From positions 1,922,001 through 1,986,000 of the forward strand of contig NZ_CP084265.1 of NCBI RefSeq assembly GCF_022879595.1: 64,000 nucleotides of DNA. Reading direction: 5' to 3'. Both the position numbers and the translations under genes were made by a program. A model generated the notes under the pieces. That model was not told the DNA's origin, did no database searches, and saw only the letters and a program-made list of their open reading frames with translations. Positions 7,576-14,471 of this stretch are shown piece after piece (positions within the stretch are counted from its first letter, which is position 1; each line of letters starts with the position of its first letter). Origin of the DNA: Caballeronia sp. Lep1P3 (GTDB lineage: Bacteria > Pseudomonadota > Gammaproteobacteria > Burkholderiales > Burkholderiaceae).

Positions 7576-9651
7576 TTACTTCTTGCGCTGCGGCGGAAGG
7601 TCGGTACAGACACCCTCGTACAACTCGGCCGCCATGCCGATGGATTCGCCGAGCGTCGGATGCGGATGGATCGTGCGGCCGATGTCGGTCGCGTCCGCGC
7701 CCATCTCGACGGCGAGACACACTTCGCTGATGAGATCGCCCGCGTTCAGCCCGACAATGCCGCCGCCGATCACACGATGCGTCTCCTCGTCGAAGATCAG
7801 CTTGGTGAAACCCTCGTCGCGGCCATTGGCGATCGCGCGGCCCGACGCGGCCCACGGGAACACCGCCTTGCCGTACTTGATGCCCTCGGCCTTGCACTGG
7901 TCTTCCGTCTTGCCGGCCCACGCGACTTCCGGATCGGTGTAAGCCACCGAAGGAATCTGCATCGCGTCGAAATACGCCTTCTCGCCGTGCGCCGCTTCCG
8001 CCGCGACGTGGCCCTCGTGCACGGCCTTGTGCGCGAGCATCGGCTGGCCGACCAGATCGCCGATGGCGAAGATATGCGGCACGTTCGTGCGCATCTGCTT
8101 GTCGACATCGATGAAGCCGCGCTGCGTCACCGCGACGCCCGCCTTGTCTGCGCCGATCTTGCCGCCGTTCGGCGAGCGGCCGACCGACAGCAGCACGAGG
8201 TCGTAACGCTGCGGCTCCGCCGGCGCCTTTTCACCCTCGAACGTGACGTAGATGCCGTCTTCCTTCGCCTCGGCCTTCGTCGTCTTCGTCTTGAGCATGA
8301 CGTTCGCGAAGCGCTTGGCGTTGAACTTCTCCCAGACCTTCACGAGATCGCGGTCCGCGCCCAACATCAGGCCGTCGAGCATTTCGACGACATCGATCTC
8401 GGCGCCGAGCGTCGAATAAACGGTCGCCATTTCCAGCCCGATGATGCCGCCGCCCACCACCAGCATGCGCTTGGGCAATTGACGCAGTTCCAGCGCGCCG
8501 GTGGAATCGACGACGCGCGGGTCATCCGGGAAGAACGGCAGCTTCACCGCCTGGGAACCGGCCGCGATGATCGCCTTCTGAAACTTGACGACCTTCTTGC
8601 CGCCCTCGCCCAGCACTTCCATGTGATGCGGATCGACGAACGTGCCGACACCCGTCACCACCTGCACCTTGCGCGCCTTCGCCATGCCGGCGAGCCCACC
8701 CGTCAGCTTCTTGACGACGCCTTCCTTGAAGCCGCGCAGCTTGTCGAGATCGATCGTCGGCTTGCCGAAGCTGATGCCGTGTTCGGCCAGCTCGTGCGTT
8801 TCGTCCATCACGAGCGCCGTGTGCAGAAGCGCCTTCGACGGAATGCAGCCGACGTTCAGGCACACGCCGCCGAGCGTCGAATAACGCTCGACGAGCACGG
8901 TCTTCATGCCGAGGTCCGCCGAGCGGAACGCCGCCGAATAACCGCCCGGACCCGCGCCCAGCACCAGCATGTCGCATTCGATGTCCGCCGAGCCGGAATA
9001 GCTGCCGGCTTGCGGCGCGGGCGCGGCGCTCGCCTTTTCCGCAGGTTGCGGCGCGGCGGCGGCCGGAGCCGTCGGAACCTGGGTCGTGCCGCCGCCCTGG
9101 CCTTCGAGCGTCAGGATGAGCGTGCCTTCCGAGACGTTGTCGCCGACCTTGACCTTCAGCTCCTTCACCGTGCCCGCGGCGGGCGAAGGCACGTCCATCG
9201 TCGCCTTGTCCGACTCGAGCGTGATGAGCGATTGTTCCTTCTCGACGGTGTCGCCCGGCTTCACGTGCACTTCGATGATCGGAATGTCCGTGAAGTCGCC
9301 GATGTCCGGCACCTTCACGTCCTGCACGCTGCCGCCCGCCGAAGCTTCCGGGGGCGCGGCGGGCTTCGCCGCCGACGCTTCCTTCGGCGCCGCGCCCGCT
9401 GCCGCGCTCGCGCCTTCGGTCTCGATCATCGCGATCACGGTGCCCTGCGAGACCTTGTCGCCCTGCTTGACCTTCACTTCCTTGATGGTGCCTGCCACGT
9501 CGGCGGGCACTTCCATCGTCGCCTTGTCGGTTTCGAGCGTGATGACGCCCTGTTCCTTTTCGATGACGTCGCCGGATTTGATATTGACTTCGATGACATC
9601 GACATCGGAGAAGTCGCCGATGTCGGGTACTTTTAGTTCGACGAGACTCAT
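7576..9651 (-). CDS. lpdA: dihydrolipoyl dehydrogenase (E3) with two N-terminal lipoyl domains
   Basis: E3 of the pyruvate dehydrogenase complex: reoxidises dihydrolipoamide with NAD+ through FAD and a redox disulfide. At 691 aa it is about 220 aa longer than plain E3. Two biotinyl-lipoyl domains precede it: residues 3-77 with lipoyl Lys43 (ETDKATME) and 110-185 with Lys149 (ESDKATMD). They are joined by Ala/Pro linkers. The flavoprotein follows from about 222: FAD motif GAGPGG (232-237), redox pair C264/C269 in GGVCLNVGCIPSK, and the C-terminal catalytic His-Glu in HPHPTLGES. It is the third gene of aceE-aceF-lpdA, 111 bp after aceF with a hairpin in the gap. One fused lipoyl domain is common in Burkholderiaceae; two is notable. 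Confidence 0.95.
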   Translation of the reverse strand: MSLVELKVPDIGDFSDVDVIEVNIKSGDVIEKEQGVITLETDKATMEVPADVAGTIKEVKVKQGDKVSQGTVIAMIETEGASAAAGAAPKEASAAKPAAPPEASAGGSVQDVKVPDIGDFTDIPIIEVHVKPGDTVEKEQSLITLESDKATMDVPSPAAGTVKELKVKVGDNVSEGTLILTLEGQGGGTTQVPTAPAAAAPQPAEKASAAPAPQAGSYSGSADIECDMLVLGAGPGGYSAAFRSADLGMKTVLVERYSTLGGVCLNVGCIPSKALLHTALVMDETHELAEHGISFGKPTIDLDKLRGFKEGVVKKLTGGLAGMAKARKVQVVTGVGTFVDPHHMEVLGEGGKKVVKFQKAIIAAGSQAVKLPFFPDDPRVVDSTGALELRQLPKRMLVVGGGIIGLEMATVYSTLGAEIDVVEMLDGLMLGADRDLVKVWEKFNAKRFANVMLKTKTTKAEAKEDGIYVTFEGEKAPAEPQRYDLVLLSVGRSPNGGKIGADKAGVAVTQRGFIDVDKQMRTNVPHIFAIGDLVGQPMLAHKAVHEGHVAAEAAHGEKAYFDAMQIPSVAYTDPEVAWAGKTEDQCKAEGIKYGKAVFPWAASGRAIANGRDEGFTKLIFDEETHRVIGGGIVGLNAGDLISEVCLAVEMGADATDIGRTIHPHPTLGESIGMAAELYEGVCTDLPPQRKK

Positions 9652-9716
9652 GGTGTCCCCTAGAAAAAAGCGGATGGAACCTCGGGCAGCGCCCAGGATT
9701 CCGCCGTCGGCCGGAA

Positions 9717-9750
9717 CGCGCGCCCGGACCGTTACGTCCGGACGCGCGCC
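9717..9750 (-). other. intercistronic hairpin between aceF and lpdA
   Basis: GC-rich inverted repeat (arms about GCGCGCCCGGACC and its near-complement, GTTAC loop, one mismatch) in the 111-bp gap. It has no T run in the leftward direction, so it looks more like an mRNA-stability or attenuation element than a terminator. Confidence 0.6.
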
Positions 9751-9762
9751 GCGATCAAGAGA

Positions 9763-11418
9763 TCAAAGAATGACGCGACGGAAATCCGCCAGAATCGCCG
9801 ACAGATAAGCGTTGAAGCGCGCGGCCTCGGCGCCGTCGATGACGCGATGGTCATACGACAGCGACAGGGGCAGCGTGAGGCGCGGCACGAACTGCTTGCC
9901 GTCCCACACGGGCTTCTGCTGGCCGCGCGACAGACCGAGGATCGCGACTTCAGGCGCGTTGATGATCGGCGTGAAGTGCGTCCCGCCGATGCCGCCCAGC
10001 GACGAAATCGAGAAGCAGCCGCCCTGCATCTGGTCCGGCTTCAGCTTGCCTTCGCGCGCGAGCTTCGACAGGTCCGTCATTTCCTTCGCGATGTCGACGA
10101 GGCCCTTCTTGTCCGCGTCGCGAATCACCGGAACGACGAGACCGTTCGGCGTATCGGCCGCGAAACCGACGTGGTAGTACTGCTTGAAGACGAGATTGTC
10201 GCCGTCGAGGCTCGCGTTGAAGGTCGGGAACTTCTTCAGCGCCGCGACCACGGCCTTGATGACGAACGCGAGCATCGTGAACTTCACGCCCGCTTTCTCG
10301 TGCTCCTTGTTGAGCTTCACGCGCAGCGCCTCGAGGTCCGTGATGTCCGCTTCGTCGTTGTTCGTGACGTGCGGGATCATCACCCAGTTGCGATGCAGGT
10401 TCGCGCCCGAAATCTTCTTGATGCGCGACAGCGGCTTCGGATTGACAGGGCCGAACTTCGAGAAGTCGACCTTCGGCCACGGCAGCAGACCCAGCTCGCC
10501 GCCGCCACCGCCGGCCGGAGCCGCCGCTGCGGGCGCTGCGCCCTGACCGCTCATCACGCCCTTCACGAACGCGGTGACGTCGCCCTGCGTGATGCGGCCC
10601 TTGGGACCCGTGCCCTTGACGCGCGTGACATCGACGCCCAGTTCGCGCGCGAACTTGCGCACCGACGGCGACGCATGGCTCGACGTGCGCGTGCCGTCGC
10701 CGGCCGGCATGACGGGCGCCTGCGCGAGCGCGGACGGCGCTTCCTTCGAAGCGGGCGGCGCGGCCTTCGCGGGCGCATCGGGCGGCGCCTGGACAGCCTT
10801 CTGCGCTTCCTGCTTCGCGGGCGCCGGGGCGGCAGCCGCGCCGCCGTCGCCGCCTTCGAGCACGAGAATCAGCGATCCTTCGGAGACCGTATCGCCGATC
10901 TTGACCTTCAGTTCCTTGACCGTGCCCGCGGCGGGGCTCGGCACATCCATCGTCGCCTTGTCGGATTCCAGCGTGACGAGCGACTGCTCCTTTTCCACCT
11001 TGTCGCCGACCTTCACCGCGATCTCGATGATCGGAATGTCCGTGAAGTCGCCGATATCCGGCACCTTTACGTCGACCGATCCGCCGCCGCCCGAGGCTTG
11101 CGCGGGCTGCGATTGCGTCTGCGTCTGCGCGGGCGCTTCCTGCTTCGCGGGCGCGGCGGACGACGCCGCGGCGTTCGCGCCGCCTTCCAGCACGACGATC
11201 AGCGTGCCTTCCGACACGTTGTCGCCCACCTTGACTTTCACTTCCCTGACCGTGCCCGCTGCCGAACTGGGCACGTCCATCGTCGCCTTGTCGGATTCGA
11301 GGGTGACGAGGGATTGTTCCTGCTCAACGACATCGCCGGCCTTGACCAGAACCTCGATCACCGGAATGTCCTTGAAATCGCCGATGTCCGGCACTTTGAC
11401 TTCGATCGCTTGACTCAT
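9763..11418 (-). CDS. aceF: dihydrolipoyllysine-residue acetyltransferase (E2) of pyruvate dehydrogenase
   Basis: E2 core of the pyruvate dehydrogenase complex: transfers acetyl groups from lipoyl-lysine to CoA. The 551-aa product has two lipoyl domains (Lys44 and Lys154, both in ESDKATMD) separated by Ala/Gln/Pro linkers, a peripheral subunit-binding domain (about 249-285, SPSVRKFARELGVDVTRVKG) and the acetyltransferase domain (about 320-551). The latter contains the catalytic motif DHRVIDG (H524, D528). ATG preceded by AGGAGA. It sits 79 bp after aceE, with a perfect hairpin between, and 111 bp before lpdA. E. coli AceF has three lipoyl domains; here the set is split between E2 (two) and E3 (two). 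Confidence 0.97.
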   Translation of the reverse strand: MSQAIEVKVPDIGDFKDIPVIEVLVKAGDVVEQEQSLVTLESDKATMDVPSSAAGTVREVKVKVGDNVSEGTLIVVLEGGANAAASSAAPAKQEAPAQTQTQSQPAQASGGGGSVDVKVPDIGDFTDIPIIEIAVKVGDKVEKEQSLVTLESDKATMDVPSPAAGTVKELKVKIGDTVSEGSLILVLEGGDGGAAAAPAPAKQEAQKAVQAPPDAPAKAAPPASKEAPSALAQAPVMPAGDGTRTSSHASPSVRKFARELGVDVTRVKGTGPKGRITQGDVTAFVKGVMSGQGAAPAAAAPAGGGGGELGLLPWPKVDFSKFGPVNPKPLSRIKKISGANLHRNWVMIPHVTNNDEADITDLEALRVKLNKEHEKAGVKFTMLAFVIKAVVAALKKFPTFNASLDGDNLVFKQYYHVGFAADTPNGLVVPVIRDADKKGLVDIAKEMTDLSKLAREGKLKPDQMQGGCFSISSLGGIGGTHFTPIINAPEVAILGLSRGQQKPVWDGKQFVPRLTLPLSLSYDHRVIDGAEAARFNAYLSAILADFRRVIL

Positions 11419-11443
11419 TATTAGTGTCTCCTGGGTTGCACAC

Positions 11444-11470
11444 GGCCTCTTTCCGCTTCGGAAAGAGGCC
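11444..11470 (-). other. perfect intercistronic hairpin between aceE and aceF
   Basis: Twelve-bp perfect inverted repeat (arm GGCCTCTTTCCG, 3-nt loop CTT) in the 79-bp gap. There is no T run after it leftward. It is a candidate RNA processing/stabilising or partial termination element that would set the E1:E2 ratio. Confidence 0.75.
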
Positions 11471-11497
11471 GCGTCACAACGCTCGGGGGCGATGCCT

Positions 11498-14191
11498 TTA
11501 GACGGTCATCGGGTTGGGTTTGGCCGGGTCGAGGTTGTACTTCGCGATCGCGTCCGCGACGACCTTGCGCTCGATCGCGCCTTCGTCGGCGAGCGCGTTG
11601 AGCGCCGCGAGCGTCACCCAGTAGCGGTCGACTTCGAAGAAGTGGCGCAGCGCCTCGCGCGTATCCGAGCGGCCGTAGCCGTCGGTGCCGAGCACGACGA
11701 ACTTGCCCGGCACGTAGCCGCGAATCTGGTCGACGAGCGCGCGGATATAGTCCGTCGATGCGATCACCGGGCCTTGAGCGCCCTTCAGCAGCTTCGTGAC
11801 GTGCGGCACGCGCCGCTCTTCGGTCGGATGCAGCAGGTTCCAGCGTTCGCAGTCCTGGCCTTCGCGCGCGAGTTCGGTGAAGCTCGGCACGCTCCAGAGG
11901 TCCGCGGAAACGCCCCAGTCGTTCTTCAGCAGATCGGCGGCGGCGATGACCTCGTTGAAGATCGTGCCCGCGCCCATCAACTGAACGTGCGCCTTGGCGG
12001 GCGCGTCGGCCTTCTTGAACGCGTACATGCCCTTGATGATGTCCGCCGCGACCGATTCGCCTTGCGGGATCGCCGGATGCTCGTAGTTCTCGTTCATCAC
12101 GGTGACGTAGTAGTACACGTCCTCCTGCTCCGCGACCATGCGGCGCAGGCCGTCCTGCATGATGACGGCGAGTTCGTAGCCGAAGGTCGGGTCGTAGCTC
12201 ACGCAGTTCGGAATCGACGCGGCCCACATGAGCGAGTGGCCGTCTTCGTGCTGCAGGCCTTCGCCGTTGAGCGTCGTGCGGCCAGCGGTGCCGCCGAGCA
12301 GGAAGCCGCGCGAGCGCATGTCGCCCGCGGCCCACGCCAGATCGCCGATGCGCTGGAAGCCGAACATCGAGTAGAAGATGTAGAACGGGATCATGATCTC
12401 GCCGTGCGTCGAGTACGACGTCGCCGCCGCGATCCAGTCGCACATGCCGCCCGCTTCGTTGATGCCTTCCTGCAGAATCTGGCCGCTCTCCGTTTCCTTG
12501 TAGAACATGAGCTGGTCGGAATCTTCCGGAATGTACTTCTGACCGTCCTGATTCCAGATGCCGATCTGACGGAAGAGCCCTTCCATGCCGAAGGTGCGCG
12601 ACTCATCCGGGACGATCGGCACGACGCGCTTGCCGAGCGTCTTGTCCTTGAGCAGGATGTTGAGAATCCGCACGAAGGCCATCGTCGTGGAGATTTCGCG
12701 GCCTTCGCCCGTGCCCTTCAGCAGCGGCTCGAATGCCGACAGTTCCGGCACCGGCAGCGATTCCGCCTTCTCGCGGCGCGCCGGCAGATAGCCGCCCAGG
12801 TCCATGCGCTTCTGGCGCATGTATTCGAGTTCCTTCGAACCTTCCTCGAACGTGAGATACGGCACGTCGGCGATCTGCTCGTCGGTGAGCGGCAGACGGA
12901 ACTGGTCGCGGAATTTCTTCAGCGTGTCGATCGGCAGCTTCTTCTGCTGGTGCGTGATGTTCATCGCCTGGCCGTGCTCGCCCATGCCATAGCCCTTGAT
13001 GGTCTTGGCGAGGATGACGGTCGGCGCGCCCTTGGTCCGGGTCGCTGCGTCGAAAGCTGCGTAGATCTTGTGCGGATCGTGGCCGCCGCGGTTCAGGTTC
13101 CAGATGTCGTCATCGGACCAGTCGGCGACGAGCGCCTTCAGTTCCGGCGTGTTGAAGAAATGCTCGCGCACGAACGCGCCCGATTCCGACTTGTACGTCT
13201 GGTATTCGCCGTCGACGACTTCCATCATGCGGCGCATGAGCGCGCCCGTCTTGTCGCGCGCGAAGAGCGCATCCCAGCGGCTGCCCCACACGACCTTGAT
13301 GACGTTCCAGCCCGCGCCGCGGAACTCGCTTTCCAGTTCCTGAATGATCTTGCCGTTGCCGCGCACCGGGCCGTCCAGACGCTGCAAATTGCAGTTAATG
13401 ACGAACACGAGGTTGTCCAGACGCTCGCGGCCGGCCATGCCGATCGCGCCGAGCGATTCCGGCTCGTCCGTTTCGCCGTCGCCGAGGAACGCCCAGACCT
13501 TGCGGCCTTCGGTCTTCGCGATGCCGCGCGCCTGCATGTACTTCATGAAGCGCGCCTGGTAGATCGCCATGATCGGGCCGAGGCCCATCGAGACGGTCGG
13601 GAATTGCCAGAAGTCGGGCATCAGCCACGGATGCGGATACGACGAAATGCCTTCGCCGCCCACCTCCTGACGGAAATTGTCGAGCTGCTTCTCGGTCAGG
13701 CGGCCGAGCAGGAACGCGCGCGAGTACACGCCCGGCGACGAGTGACCCTGCACGAACACGAGATCGCCGCCGTGCTCTTTGGACGGCGCATGCCAGAAGT
13801 GGTTGAAGCCGACGTCATACAGTGTCGCGGCCGACGCGAACGACGCGATGTGCCCGCCGACGTTGGTGTCCTTGCCCGCGCGCAGCACCATCGCGATGGC
13901 GTTCCAGCGCGTGTACGAGCGGATGCGGTGTTCGACGTCCTGGTCGCCCGGAATCTTCGCCTGCGATGCGACCGGAATCGTGTTGATGTACGGCGTGTTC
14001 GCCGAGAACGGCAGGTGCTCGCCGTGCACGCGAGCGAATTCGATCTGTTTCTCGATCAGGTAATGCGCGCGGTTCGGACCGACCGCGGAAATCACGCCAT
14101 CGAGCGCTTCCAGCCATTCGGCGGTTTCCTGGGGATCGTCGTCCTTGGCATTGGCGACATATTTCAGAACTTCGTCGGGTACAGCGGACAT
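11498..14191 (-). CDS. aceE: pyruvate dehydrogenase E1 component (homodimeric type)
   Basis: Thiamine-diphosphate-dependent decarboxylase that commits pyruvate to acetyl-CoA. The 897-aa product matches the single-chain E1 family (E. coli AceE 887 aa). Visible features are GHSSPGVYSRAFL near residue 140, the ThDP motif beginning LGDGETDEPES near residue 230 with the partner N in VFVINCNLQRLDGPVRGN, and the C-terminal transketolase-like domain. The start MSAVPDEVLKYVANAK is chosen over an upstream ATG at 14236 because AGGAGA lies 6 bp ahead. It is the first gene of aceE-aceF-lpdA and divergent from a PAS sensor kinase, with a perfect palindrome in the 280-bp control region. Confidence 0.97.
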   Translation of the reverse strand: MSAVPDEVLKYVANAKDDDPQETAEWLEALDGVISAVGPNRAHYLIEKQIEFARVHGEHLPFSANTPYINTIPVASQAKIPGDQDVEHRIRSYTRWNAIAMVLRAGKDTNVGGHIASFASAATLYDVGFNHFWHAPSKEHGGDLVFVQGHSSPGVYSRAFLLGRLTEKQLDNFRQEVGGEGISSYPHPWLMPDFWQFPTVSMGLGPIMAIYQARFMKYMQARGIAKTEGRKVWAFLGDGETDEPESLGAIGMAGRERLDNLVFVINCNLQRLDGPVRGNGKIIQELESEFRGAGWNVIKVVWGSRWDALFARDKTGALMRRMMEVVDGEYQTYKSESGAFVREHFFNTPELKALVADWSDDDIWNLNRGGHDPHKIYAAFDAATRTKGAPTVILAKTIKGYGMGEHGQAMNITHQQKKLPIDTLKKFRDQFRLPLTDEQIADVPYLTFEEGSKELEYMRQKRMDLGGYLPARREKAESLPVPELSAFEPLLKGTGEGREISTTMAFVRILNILLKDKTLGKRVVPIVPDESRTFGMEGLFRQIGIWNQDGQKYIPEDSDQLMFYKETESGQILQEGINEAGGMCDWIAAATSYSTHGEIMIPFYIFYSMFGFQRIGDLAWAAGDMRSRGFLLGGTAGRTTLNGEGLQHEDGHSLMWAASIPNCVSYDPTFGYELAVIMQDGLRRMVAEQEDVYYYVTVMNENYEHPAIPQGESVAADIIKGMYAFKKADAPAKAHVQLMGAGTIFNEVIAAADLLKNDWGVSADLWSVPSFTELAREGQDCERWNLLHPTEERRVPHVTKLLKGAQGPVIASTDYIRALVDQIRGYVPGKFVVLGTDGYGRSDTREALRHFFEVDRYWVTLAALNALADEGAIERKVVADAIAKYNLDPAKPNPMTV

Positions 14192-14314
14192 GCTCGTCTC
14201 CTGATATGAGGAACGCTCTATGAACAGCCAACACACGCCCGCAGGTGATCGGGCACTGGCCGCGTGCCGGCAATTCTAAAGAGGGTCCAGACCTTGTAGC
14301 AAGGAATTTTTCGA

Positions 14315-14337
14315 ATCATGAGACTCGATCTCATGAT
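14315..14337. promoter_or_regulatory. perfect palindrome between aceE and the sensor kinase gene
   Basis: ATCATGAGA-N5-TCTCATGAT: two perfect 9-bp arms around 5 bp, 123 bp upstream of the aceE start and 135 bp upstream of the kinase start. Shape and placement fit a dimeric regulator's operator controlling one or both genes. The binding protein is unknown. Confidence 0.65.
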
Positions 14338-14458
14338 GTGAAAAAATGCTGCAATGCACCGTCCGATATAGGTTTTGGTTCTGACGTTTCTCCTCCTTTT
14401 CCCGCGTTCGAGGCTTCTTCACCGTCTTTTTACGCCAATTAACAATCGGGTGCTGCGT

Positions 14459-14464
14459 TACAAT
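14459..14464 (+). promoter_or_regulatory. candidate -10 element of the sensor kinase gene (leaderless-like)
   Basis: TACAAT ends 7 nt before the ATG at 14472, and no Shine-Dalgarno is present in between, so transcription would start at or next to the start codon. No convincing -35 is seen. Confidence 0.45.
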
Positions 14465-14471
14465 CGCTCCC

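Noticed and set aside
7660..11424. Antisense frames of 500-660 codons opposite lpdA and aceF
   Set aside because: Reflect the codon bias of the lipoyl proteins; residues are Arg/His-rich low complexity.
11444..11470. Intrinsic terminator after aceE
   Set aside because: The stem is perfect, but no T run follows in the direction of transcription and aceF continues the operon, so I list it as an intercistronic hairpin.
11492..14209. 905-codon antisense frame opposite aceE
   Set aside because: aceE is complete and clear; the antisense product has no motif.
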